From Flavobacterium frigoris (GTDB taxonomy: Bacteria; Bacteroidota; Bacteroidia; Flavobacteriales; Flavobacteriaceae), in NCBI RefSeq assembly GCF_900111075.1, contig NZ_FOFZ01000002.1, forward strand, positions 310,001-374,000: DNA of 64,000 bases. Reading direction: 5' to 3'. The notes below the pieces were generated by a model. It saw only the letters and a list, made by a program, of their open reading frames with translations. It did no database searches and was not told the DNA's origin. The translations under genes were made by a program, and so were the position numbers. The stretch's first letter is position 1, and the number at the start of each line of letters is the position of its first letter. Shown here in pieces: positions 33,574-42,191 of this stretch.

Positions 33574-36500
33574 CGATAAGATCTATTTTTCCCTTTGTCT
33601 TTAATTCACGTTGTTTTGTCATTTCAAAAACAATAGGGGTTACTAATAATACATATATGACAGAGGTGATTGTTCCTCCAATAAGCGGAACTGTAATGGG
33701 AATCATCACATCAGCGCCCGTTCCAGTCGCCCAAAGAATGGGTACTAATCCAAATAGAGAAACTGATACCGTCATTAATTTTGGTCTCAGTCTTTTTGCC
33801 GAACCATCAATAATGTATTCTCTTAAAATATCCGTAGTGATTGCCTCACTGCTATTACCATATTTTGCAACCATTTTATTCATGGCCTCATTCAGGTAAA
33901 TAGTCATTATCATGGCCGTTTCTATCGCCATCCCAAACAGTGCGATGAAACCTACTGCCACGGCAACGGATAAATTAATTCCATAAAAATAAACCATAAA
34001 AATCCCGCCTATTAAAGCAAAAGGAACCGTTATCATCGTTATCAAAGCTTCCTTCATCGAGTTATAGGTGAAATACAAAATCAGGAATATGATAAGAACA
34101 ACGATAGGCAATATCAGTGATAATGTTTTGTTGGCTCTGATTTGATTTTCCCATTGTCCACTCCATTCGACATAATAGCCTTTTGGCAATTTCGTCATCA
34201 TGGTATTGAGTTTATCTTGTGCTTCCTCTACCGTACTTCCTAAATCGCGCTCCCGAACATTAAACAAAACACTCCCACGAAGCATGGCGTTTTCGCTGTT
34301 TATCATTGGAGGCCCATCACTTATTTTTATATCAGCAACAGCATCTAATGGTATTGGTCCGTATTCCATAGTTTGCACCTGCAATTTTTTTAAGGACTCA
34401 ATACTATTTCTGTATTCCTGCGCATATCTCGCATTCACAGAAAAGCGTTGTCTGCCTTCGATAGTGGTCGTCAATGTCATTCCTCCAATTGCCGCTTCAA
34501 CAACATTGTTCACATCATCAATCGTCAGACCGTATCTACCAATTGCTTCTCGCTTTGCTTCAATGTCGATATACTTCCCACCGGTTATTGGTTCGGCATA
34601 CAAATCTTTCACTCCTTCGGTTCCTTCTAATGTCTTTTTAATTTTTTGTGCCAAAGCTTCTATGGTATCCAAACTAGCTCCATAAATTTTCACCCCAACG
34701 TCTGTTCTGATTCCCGTCGAAAGCATATTTATTCGATTAATAATAGGCTGTGTAAAACCATTGGTTACCCCAGGTATTTGCAGTTTATTATTTATTTCAT
34801 CGATGATATCACTTTTCGTTTTACCCGCTCTCCATTCGTTATGAGGTTTAAGCAAAATAATCGTTTCAATCATACTTATAGGACTATTGTCCGTTGCCGT
34901 ATTGGCTCTTCCCGCTTTTCCCAAAACATGAGTGACCTCGGGAATTGATTTTATTATTTTGTCCTGAACCTGTAATATTCTTTTCACTTCAGAATTAGAA
35001 ACATCGGGTAAGGTTACAGGCATAAACAAAATCGAACCTTCATCTAAAGGAGGCATAAACTCGGAGCCGAGCTGCGTAAACATCAACCCTCCTATTACTA
35101 AAGCAATGCAGTTTACCACCAAAACACTTTTTCTCCATTTTAAACAAAAAACGAGAATTGGAGTATACCAACTTTCCAGTTTTCTATTGATTGGATTTTT
35201 ATTCTCTGGACGTAATTTTCCCTTTAGCAAGTAACTAATCAAAACCGGAGTAAGCGTAATGGCTAAAAACGCATCTACGATCAGTATAAATGATTTTGTC
35301 CAAGCCAATGGACTGAATAATTTCCCTTCCATTCCCGTTAGCAGAAAAACAGGCAAAAAAGAAGCAATCACAATAAGTGTCGAATAAAAAACTCCAGGTC
35401 CAACGAGCTTAGAGGAAGATTCAATTAACTTCATTCGTTCATCAGCCGACAATGGATCGTGTTCTTTTTTAAATATATTTTTAAATAACTTTTTCATCGG
35501 TTGATTATTGATTATTATCCATTTCTTCTTGTTTCTCAGAGATGGTTCTATAGGCATTTTCGACCATAACTATTCCATCATCAACCACAACACCAATAGC
35601 TAAGGCTATCCCCGTGAGCGACATAATATTGGATGAAATCCCAAAAGCTTGGAGCAAAATAAATCCTATAGCAACAGATATTGGTAACTGTATCAGAATA
35701 ATCACTGCACTTCTCCAATGAAAAAGAAAAAGAAGAATCACTATTGACACCGCAATCATTTCTTCGATTAAAGTTCCTTTAACTGATTCAATCGCCTTCT
35801 CAATTAGTTCGCTTCTGTCATAAGACGTTTTGAAGGAGACCCCTTCCGGCAATCCTTTTTCGACTTCTTTCATTTTCAGTTTTACTGCTTTGATAACCTT
35901 ATCAGCATTTTCGCCGTAACGCATTACCACAATTCCTCCCACTACTTCACCTTCTCCATTTGCATCAAAAATCCCGAGACGTAAATCTCCGCCCATTTGA
36001 ACGGAACCGATATCTTTTACCCTTACTGGAACGGAATTATAATTTTTGATGGCAATTTCTTCCACATCTTTGCTGTTTTTTATGTAGCCAAGTCCTCTAA
36101 CGATATAAGCCATGTTGCTCATTTCAAATTTCCGCCCTCCAACATCATTATTGCTTGTCTTTACGGCTTTCATCACTTCCATCATGCTAACATTATAGTA
36201 CTGCATTTTCAAAGGATCTAAAACCAATTGATATTGTTTTTCAAAACCTCCAAAGGAAGCGACCTCAGCTACACCCGGAACTGTTTGTAAAGCAAATTTC
36301 ACATACCAATCCTGCAGCGCTCTTTGCTCACCTAAATCCATTCCATTGGTTTCCAAATGATACCAAAATATATGTCCTACTCCGGTACCATCAGGCCCTA
36401 AAGTGGGAACTACATTTTGCGGCAACAATCGTTGTGCATAATTTAATCGTTCCAGCACTCGGGTTCTTGCCCAATAAGGATCTACGTTATCTTCAAAAAT

Positions 36501-36785
36501 GATGTAGATAAAACTCATTCCAAACATGGAAGAAGCACGAATATTCTTGATTTTTGGAATTCCCTGTAAATTGGAAACCAAAGGATAGGTTACCTGATCT
36601 TCAATTACCTGCGGACTTCTGCCCATCCACTCCGTGAAAACAATAACCTGATTTTCTGATAAATCAGGAATGGCATCGATGGGATTTTGCTGCACACTAT
36701 AAATCCCCCAACCAAATAAGCAGGCGGAAACGAGCAATACAATCGCTCGATTTTTCAAGGAAAATGATATTAGTTTTTCGACCAT
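33560..36785 (-). pseudogene. cusA: CusA-type RND heavy-metal pump split by a 7-bp tandem duplication
   Basis: Two overlapping frames carry one protein. The first (36785-35505) runs from MVEKLISFSLKNRAIVLL through the proton-relay helix GIALAIGVVVDDGIVMVENAYR and stops after EEMDNNQ. The second (ending 33560) resumes with PMKKLFKNIF, then GPGVFYSTLIVIASFLP and MPPLDEGSILFMP. At 35503-35516 the heptamer GATTATT is duplicated. With one copy the frames join as EEMDNNQPMKK, giving about 1072 residues, the normal CusA length. The break is in the cytosolic loop between helices 4 and 5. It may be a recent mutation, a switch or a sequencing error. Confidence 0.85.
35503..35516 (-). repeat. 7-bp tandem duplication that breaks the cusA frame
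   Basis: Plus-strand GATTATT twice in succession (35503-35509 and 35510-35516); coding strand AATAATC twice. Removing one unit restores the frame. Confidence 0.9.
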
Positions 36786-36835
36786 AATAACTTAATTAAT
36801 GAAAATGTTTTTCATTTAAAGCTTGAAAGTGCTTG

Positions 36836-37540
36836 TTAAAATTCTTTTGTTATTCCTCCACAAGTCAACATTTCAGCTCCGTAATATGGATTTTTTATGT
36901 CTTTAATTTCACTTATCCAGTAACCATTTTTACCTTGATTGTACATTGGGCAATAGTCTTGATACAGTTTTTTATCTGTATTAAACATTTTAATAAAGTT
37001 ATGCATGTCTGTACTTAATAAGGCAAACGCATTTCTTTGTGCAGCAATTTTACCTGCATTCTCTGTAATTGCTGCCGTATGTTGTTTTGCAGCATTAACA
37101 ATAGTATTGTATTGAGTAATTAAATCAGCTTCAATTTTGTCAGATGTCGTTTTTTGTAAAGTTGTTTCTAAAGCTTTACTTGATGCAGTAGCTAATGCCC
37201 CGTCATCACTGGCCAAAGCATTTTTCAATTTTAAGTAATCATTTAAAATCATATCGATTGAAAATGCCGCTTTACTTTTTGTAACATCCATTTCTGTTAC
37301 TTCTTCAACCACTTCACTATTAGTTACTGGTTCCGTTAATTCCATACCGCATTTAGAACATTCCTCACCTTGTTTTCCAGTAACTTCAGGATGCATTGGA
37401 CAGGAATACAATTGCCCTTCAGCGTGACTTTCATTACTTTCCATAGTAGTTGTTTCGGCTCCATTTTCTATTTTAGCATCCTTACAAGACGCGAATGCAA
37501 CCATTAAAACAAGGACACTTAATTTAGATATATTTTTCAT
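36836..37540 (-). CDS. DUF3347 protein with heavy-metal-binding module (234 aa)
   Basis: Lipoprotein-like signal (VLMVAFASC, near residue 19), then the module YSCPMHPEV..CSKCGMEL at about 46-70, then a helical DUF3347 domain (about 90-225) with the end HNFIKMFNTDKKLYQDYCPMYNQGKNGYWIS. DUF3347 proteins accompany copper efflux pumps in Bacteroidota and probably bind Cu(I) through the CPM/YCPMY residues. It lies 50 nt before the cusA start on the same strand. Confidence 0.87.
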   Translation of the reverse strand: MKNISKLSVLVLMVAFASCKDAKIENGAETTTMESNESHAEGQLYSCPMHPEVTGKQGEECSKCGMELTEPVTNSEVVEEVTEMDVTKSKAAFSIDMILNDYLKLKNALASDDGALATASSKALETTLQKTTSDKIEADLITQYNTIVNAAKQHTAAITENAGKIAAQRNAFALLSTDMHNFIKMFNTDKKLYQDYCPMYNQGKNGYWISEIKDIKNPYYGAEMLTCGGITKEF

Positions 37541-37612
37541 TTTGATTTATTTTTATTATTTTACTTTTAATTTTGTTGTGCTACTACTGTCTTATTTTTT
37601 ATCAACAGTGTT

Positions 37613-37975
37613 TTATTTTTCCTCTTTGGTAGCTTCTGCCCTGTCATACTGGCAACAGCCAGGAAGTGCATTGTAGGCAGCTTCTGTAGCATGGAATTTC
37701 TCGCTGTCATAACCTACCGCAGCAATACGTTTTAAAATTTCTTCCCTAGTCGTTTTTAAGGAATCATAAGTAAGTGTAGCCATTTTAGAGTCCTTATCCC
37801 AATCTACCGAGGTGATGTTCTTTTGCGTTCCTGCTTTTTCTATTTTTGATTCGCACATACCGCAGTTTCCATATATTTTTACGGTTTCAGTTTTAGTGTT
37901 TTTAATTTGCGCAGTAACTGCTGTGACTGATAACAATAGAGCTATTGCCATCAATCCTGTTTTAATTGAGTTCAT
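37613..37975 (-). CDS. Secreted HMA-domain protein (120 aa)
   Basis: Signal peptide (about 1-22, TAVTAQ), one HMA fold with GNCGMCESKIE (C37 and C40 by count) and the usual second half SVDWDKDSKMATLTYDSLKTTREEILKRIAAVGYD. A tail with CC (GCCQY) adds a second thiol pair. A likely periplasmic copper chaperone delivering to the pump or the DUF3347 protein. Lies 137 nt after the Cys-rich gene. Confidence 0.87.
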   Translation of the reverse strand: MNSIKTGLMAIALLLSVTAVTAQIKNTKTETVKIYGNCGMCESKIEKAGTQKNITSVDWDKDSKMATLTYDSLKTTREEILKRIAAVGYDSEKFHATEAAYNALPGCCQYDRAEATKEEK

Positions 37976-38127
37976 ATAATAAATAAATTAGAAGTGAATA
38001 CGCTAGACCAATGGGTAAACAATAGCATTAAAGCTTTGATTCACAGATTTGGTAATAGCCGATAAATAAATGATTTAAAGCAATATTTGCTTCGAATTTG
38101 ACACACTATTGGCTGTCATTAAAGAAT

Positions 38128-38493
38128 TTAGCCTATTTTAGGAATAAGCCAAAGTGAAGAATATCCTGCAGAAGTGAAGGATATCGTTTGATAAAATTTT
38201 TGCTTTTCAGCTGAAAAATTAAAATTAGCACTCTGCATTTCAAATTGAAAAGCCGAGGGTATTGCTGTATTTACGGAAGGAGTGCTACATAAAGCCTTTC
38301 CACATTTTCCATTACAACCGTTATGCTTGTTGTTTTTAGATTGAGAATCCTCACTGCAACAATCTTTGGTTTTGTTCTTAGAAGACATTTCCATGGTACA
38401 AGAACCACTATCTGAATTTCCACACGCAAAAGTTGTATTTGGCATCATAACGAAGCCAAACAAAACGATTAGTAAAATGTGAAATTTTTTCAT
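38128..38493 (-). CDS. Secreted Cys-rich protein, first gene of the copper island (121 aa)
   Basis: Signal peptide ending TTFA (residue 23), then seven cysteines in 50 residues (C24, C32, C45, C46, C60, C64, C69) with Met and His between them, suggesting a small metal-binding segment. The C-terminal part (about 75-121) lacks Cys. I do not recognise a named family. It is preceded by a strong promoter overlapped by a 19-bp inverted repeat, so it is probably the most copper-responsive gene here. Confidence 0.72.
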   Translation of the reverse strand: MKKFHILLIVLFGFVMMPNTTFACGNSDSGSCTMEMSSKNKTKDCCSEDSQSKNNKHNGCNGKCGKALCSTPSVNTAIPSAFQFEMQSANFNFSAEKQKFYQTISFTSAGYSSLWLIPKIG

Positions 38494-38509
38494 TTTCCTG
38501 TAATTAGGA

Positions 38510-38538
38510 CAAAATTAGTAAAACTATATTAATTGCAA
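38510..38538 (-). promoter_or_regulatory. Predicted promoter of the copper island
   Basis: On the minus strand TTG (38538-38536), 18-nt spacer, TAATTTTG (38517-38510), 17 nt before the start codon at 38493. Confidence 0.7.
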
Positions 38539-38570
38539 TCAAAATTTAATGTTAATATAGTTTTACTAAT
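38514..38570. promoter_or_regulatory. Perfect 19-bp inverted repeat over the copper promoter (candidate operator)
   Basis: ATTAGTAAAACTATATTAA (38514-38532) is the exact reverse complement of 38552-38570; the spacer is 19 nt. One arm overlaps the -7 box and promoter spacer, the -33 TTG lies in the central spacer, and the other arm is upstream. It could also fold as a terminator stem for the holin-like gene, but no T-run follows. Confidence 0.75.
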
Positions 38571-38589
38571 CATTATTATATAAATCGCT

Positions 38590-38934
38590 TTATTTAGTAT
38601 CACCAAAAATAGCGTACATAAGCGACTGAGAAACAGATAGAATAACACTAAACAACAATGCAGTAAAAAAAGTATCTACACTAAATCCTCCAACTATATT
38701 ATCACACAAAATAATGATAAGTGCATTGATGACTAATAAGAATAAGCCCAAGGTTATAAATGTGATAGGTAGCGTTAGAATTACTAAAAGAGGTTTGATA
38801 AATACATTTAATAGTCCTAAAACAACCGCAACTATTAGAGATGTTGTAAAATTATCTACGTGTACCCCTGTCATTAAATGAGATATAATAAGAACCAAAG
38901 CCGATGTAATAAGAATTCTGATGATTAATTTCAT
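38590..38934 (-). CDS. Phage holin family 4 / four-helix membrane protein (114 aa)
   Basis: Four closely spaced hydrophobic helices covering nearly the whole chain, with the motif FTTSLIVAVVLGLLNVFIKPLLVILTLP typical of the PF04020-type (mycobacterial four-TM holin) family. Despite the family name, chromosomal copies are common in Bacteroidota and unrelated to prophages; no phage genes lie nearby. Function unknown. It lies between the alpha/beta hydrolase gene and the copper island, all on the minus strand. Confidence 0.85.
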   Translation of the reverse strand: MKLIIRILITSALVLIISHLMTGVHVDNFTTSLIVAVVLGLLNVFIKPLLVILTLPITFITLGLFLLVINALIIILCDNIVGGFSVDTFFTALLFSVILSVSQSLMYAIFGDTK

Positions 38935-38992
38935 TATTTCTATTTTAAATTTTCATTAAAAGTACTACTTTTTTTAAATTATTTAAATTTCC

Positions 38993-39751
38993 TTAAAAAA
39001 AAGAAATTGCTAACTCATGAAACAAGGCAGGATTTTCTGCATGAAGCCAATGCCCTGCATTTGGGATTGTTTCTACCGTTGCTTTTGGAAAATGCGCTCT
39101 TATATTTTCAACATCACTATCTGAAATATAATTGGAATTTCCGCCACGGATAAAAAGCGTTGGTTTCTCAAAAACGGAAGTTGCCGGCAACGCCAACCCT
39201 ATCTCCTCCATTTTTTTATTAAAAACCGCGAGGTTAAAACGGAAAGCCAATTGTCCTGGCTCTTGCCAATACAAGCTTTTCATTAAAAATTGTCTGGTAC
39301 CAAAGTCAGTAATATATTCTGAAAGCGTATGTTCTACTTCAGATCGGCTTGGTTTTTTAGCAAAATCGACTGCATTCAAACCTCCCAATATAGATTGATG
39401 GTGTTGCGGATAAAATTTAGGTCCTATATCGGCGATAATAAGTTTGTCTACCATTTCTGGATGCAAGGTTGCAAAAAGCATCGCCGTTTTCCCGCCCATG
39501 GAATGTCCTATCATATCGACATTTGTTATATTATGGCCTTTGCAATAGTCTAGAATATCTTGAGCCATCAATTCATAACTAAACTCCTCAGAATGTAAAC
39601 TTCGTCCGTGATTGCGAAGGTCTAACATATGAACTTCGAATCCCTCGGTTGCAAATTGCACGCCAAGTGTTTTCCAATTGTCTGACATCCCCAGAAATCC
39701 ATGAAGAATTAAAAGTGGTTTTCCTGAACCTTCTATTTTTGAATATAACAT
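38993..39751 (-). CDS. Alpha/beta hydrolase, YbfF-like esterase (252 aa)
   Basis: Oxyanion motif LHGFLG (about 16-21), nucleophile elbow GHSMGG with S84, and catalytic H234 in NAGHWLHAENP. The acid is probably in the region around 205-212. Closest to the YbfF acyl-CoA/ester hydrolase group. The cytosolic substrate is not known. Transcribed with the holin-like gene downstream (58-nt gap). Confidence 0.9.
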   Translation of the reverse strand: MLYSKIEGSGKPLLILHGFLGMSDNWKTLGVQFATEGFEVHMLDLRNHGRSLHSEEFSYELMAQDILDYCKGHNITNVDMIGHSMGGKTAMLFATLHPEMVDKLIIADIGPKFYPQHHQSILGGLNAVDFAKKPSRSEVEHTLSEYITDFGTRQFLMKSLYWQEPGQLAFRFNLAVFNKKMEEIGLALPATSVFEKPTLFIRGGNSNYISDSDVENIRAHFPKATVETIPNAGHWLHAENPALFHELAISFF

Positions 39752-39854
39752 ATTGGAATTTTAATAAAGTTGAGAGACAAAGATAAGAAATGAAATTGCA
39801 TTAGACGATAATAGTACTTCAAGTAATTCATATAAATATCACTAAAAGTGGGTA

Positions 39855-39884
39855 TTGTAAACCATTATTAATCACCTAATTTTG
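39855..39884 (+). promoter_or_regulatory. Predicted promoter of the 441-aa lipoprotein gene
   Basis: TTG (39855-39857), 19-nt spacer, TAATTTTG (39877-39884), leaving a leader of about 60 nt before 39953. Confidence 0.75.
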
Positions 39885-39952
39885 CAGGGTTATTTTGATT
39901 AAACAAAACTTGTTAAATAACATTAATAGCAACAATCTTTAAATAAAAAAAA

Positions 39953-41278
39953 ATGATTAAAAAATTCCTTTTATTGGGTCTTATTGTCGCTCAACTTACC
40001 ACTTCATGTAGTAGTGACAACTCTGAAGACACAGCGGTAACTTCAGAAAACCTAAGTGAGCAAATTGCAAATTTGATAAAACAGCCTTATTCTAAATTAA
40101 CTCCAGCAGAACAAAAGGTAAAACTTGAAGCGGAAGCAAATGCAATGTTAGTTGAAATGGATAAATCTAAAACTTCTGGAGCTGTTGAAGCAATTCAAAA
40201 TTTAGGGAATTTATTAGATGTTAATTCAGTTGATATTTTTAATGGTAAAAATGATAATGAAATAGCAGACATCCTTAACGTCTCTGGTGTTTATGGTATT
40301 TATACATGGAACAACACAGACAATACTTGGGTTAAAACAGCTTCAACTACTGAGTTAAAGTTTGTTTTCCCTGCAAAAGCAACGCAAACAGTAAACAATG
40401 CTACTTTATCATCCACAGCTGTTTCATCTGATATAAAAGTGAAACTTGAAGATTCTTACAACTGGCAAACAGGAACTACAGTAAATGATGAGTTTTACTT
40501 GCCAACATCTGTTGACGCTACTTTGACTATTGACAAAGTACAAGCTGCGACTTTTGTAACTAAAGCTAAATATTCAAATGGCAAAGAAACTCCAGATGAT
40601 TCTAGTTTTAAAATGGTTTTAAATGACGGTTATACTTATGAAATTAGCGGTAAAAAGGGAGATCCGAACTCAGCTGAATCACTGTTCACATACAAAGACA
40701 AGAATCTGGTAAAATTCACTGCTGGTAGTACTGCACAAATTGATGCATTATTAGGAGACAATGTATTAGTTTCTTACAGAGGAAAAGCGAATGGACTTGT
40801 TGAGATTATGGACAATTTTGTTATTGTTGCTGACATTGACATTACTGGATTAGCAAATGACGAAGCTGCTTTAGAAAAAGTTTTAACAGAGCCTAATTAT
40901 AATACTAGCACCTACTATACTAAAATCAACGAGTACAACAAAGCCTATTCTGAAGCAATAGCAAATTCTCAAAACAAAAATACCAAATTGATTTTAGTAT
41001 CTAAAAAAGACGGAACAAAAATTGCTGATGTGATTCAGAAATCTGAAAAAGGATCTAGCTATACTAATTATTCTGTTTGGGTTAAAGACAATAGCATCAA
41101 TGGTGGATATTGGAATTGGAATGGTAACACAACTGGAACCCTTGTTCAATATTACGACGAGGTACTTTTCCTAAAATTCAACGACAATACCGAAGTTGAA
41201 ATGAGCGCTTATTTCTCAACTGGATTTGATGCTTTAGAAAAAAAATTCGAAGATTTTTTAAAGTCTTTTGAAAGATAG
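39953..41278 (+). CDS. Hypothetical lipoprotein (441 aa)
   Basis: Lipobox TTSCSS (C19) after a short signal; the mature start is Ser/Asp/Glu-rich, as in flavobacterial surface lipoproteins. The rest is polar with many strands and no recognisable catalytic motif. One helical N-terminal part (about 30-80) is followed by repeated strand pairs such as ATLTIDKVQAATFVTKAKY. No homologue comes to mind. Transcribed alone from a consensus promoter and closed by a bidirectional terminator. Confidence 0.8.
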   Translation: MIKKFLLLGLIVAQLTTSCSSDNSEDTAVTSENLSEQIANLIKQPYSKLTPAEQKVKLEAEANAMLVEMDKSKTSGAVEAIQNLGNLLDVNSVDIFNGKNDNEIADILNVSGVYGIYTWNNTDNTWVKTASTTELKFVFPAKATQTVNNATLSSTAVSSDIKVKLEDSYNWQTGTTVNDEFYLPTSVDATLTIDKVQAATFVTKAKYSNGKETPDDSSFKMVLNDGYTYEISGKKGDPNSAESLFTYKDKNLVKFTAGSTAQIDALLGDNVLVSYRGKANGLVEIMDNFVIVADIDITGLANDEAALEKVLTEPNYNTSTYYTKINEYNKAYSEAIANSQNKNTKLILVSKKDGTKIADVIQKSEKGSSYTNYSVWVKDNSINGGYWNWNGNTTGTLVQYYDEVLFLKFNDNTEVEMSAYFSTGFDALEKKFEDFLKSFER

Positions 41279-41298
41279 ATAGCTTCAATAACTAACTG

Positions 41299-41340
41299 AA
41301 AGCCGAACTGAAAACTTATTCAGTTCGGCTTTATTTTTTT
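41299..41340. terminator. Bidirectional terminator between the lipoprotein and DUF4249 genes
   Basis: Perfect 14-bp stem AAAGCCGAACTGAA/TTCAGTTCGGCTTT (41299-41312 with 41319-41332), followed by a T-run to 41340. The minus-strand DUF4249 gene ends inside the T-run. Confidence 0.9.
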
Positions 41341-42185
41341 GCGGGAGTTCTTACTACAATTGTACTTTGACCATAGCCTGCCCAAAGTCCTAAGGCACCT
41401 GTTAAATTTGATTTTAAACTTGTATTTGAAGGGTAAATAGGATTTCTACCGTTTACTATTTCGTTTTGCCAACTATTCCAAAAATCAAAAGTATCTTTGT
41501 TTAAAGTTCTCAATTTGACATAAATCAAATCTCCATCAGTGAAATAAGGCTTGAATTTTGTTTTAGGAAAAATTAAAATCCCCCTATTAATTTGTATAGA
41601 AACTGAGCTCGAAGTAAAACTATTGTCATTAAGGTTTCCATAAAAAGCAGGCACAAAAATAGGCTCTTCTTTTTCGATTCTTGTTGTCACTTGATAGTAA
41701 TTCTTCTCTAAAACAGGGTCGTCAAATGTTATAAACACATAACCCGTCGTATCTTGCGGATTCTCTTTAATATAAGTTGCGGTCTTCAAAATAACAGTTT
41801 TAGGAATTGTTGTCTTCGCTTCAATTTTTCGATCTAAATATTCGATTTTTAAAGAATACTCCTTTCCGGATTGGCCAATTAATTCACTTCCATAGTAAAC
41901 AAATGGGGGAATTCGATCACTATTCCTTTTTAACCTTAGAACCTCTTCTTGTTCTCCGTCAGAAACGGTGATTTTAGCTGACCTAATTACATGGTTTAGA
42001 ATAGTAGTTGAGTCAACTGGAGTCGCAATAGGGATACTTGTAGATAATATCACTTGTGCATAATCACCGGCTTCAATCCATCCTTCTACCACAATCTTAG
42101 ACTCTGCAAGGGCACTTTTATCAAAATCATCTTGATTGCAACTTAAAAAAAGCACACAAAAAAACAATAAAATGAACTGTTTCAT
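41331..42185 (-). CDS. DUF4249 lipoprotein, partner of the TonB receptor (284 aa)
   Basis: Lipobox LFLSCN (C16) and the DUF4249 opening KIVVEGWIEAGDYAQVILSTSIPI, with SGKEYSLKIEYLDRKIEAKTTIP in the middle. Members are surface lipoproteins encoded right after TonB-dependent receptors and may act as the substrate-capturing lid. Six nt separate it from the receptor stop, so co-transcription is near certain. The ligand is unknown. Confidence 0.88.
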   Translation of the reverse strand: MKQFILLFFCVLFLSCNQDDFDKSALAESKIVVEGWIEAGDYAQVILSTSIPIATPVDSTTILNHVIRSAKITVSDGEQEEVLRLKRNSDRIPPFVYYGSELIGQSGKEYSLKIEYLDRKIEAKTTIPKTVILKTATYIKENPQDTTGYVFITFDDPVLEKNYYQVTTRIEKEEPIFVPAFYGNLNDNSFTSSSVSIQINRGILIFPKTKFKPYFTDGDLIYVKLRTLNKDTFDFWNSWQNEIVNGRNPIYPSNTSLKSNLTGALGLWAGYGQSTIVVRTPAKK

Positions 42186-42191
42186 AATTAT

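Noticed and set aside
33560..36785. Reading the cusA region as two genuine separate genes
   Set aside because: The second frame's upstream ATG (35557) encodes an out-of-frame overlap unrelated to RND proteins, and removing one heptamer restores a single normal-length pump.
38590..38934. Prophage remnant suggested by the holin family name
   Set aside because: The family is widespread in non-phage contexts and no other phage gene or attachment site is visible around it.
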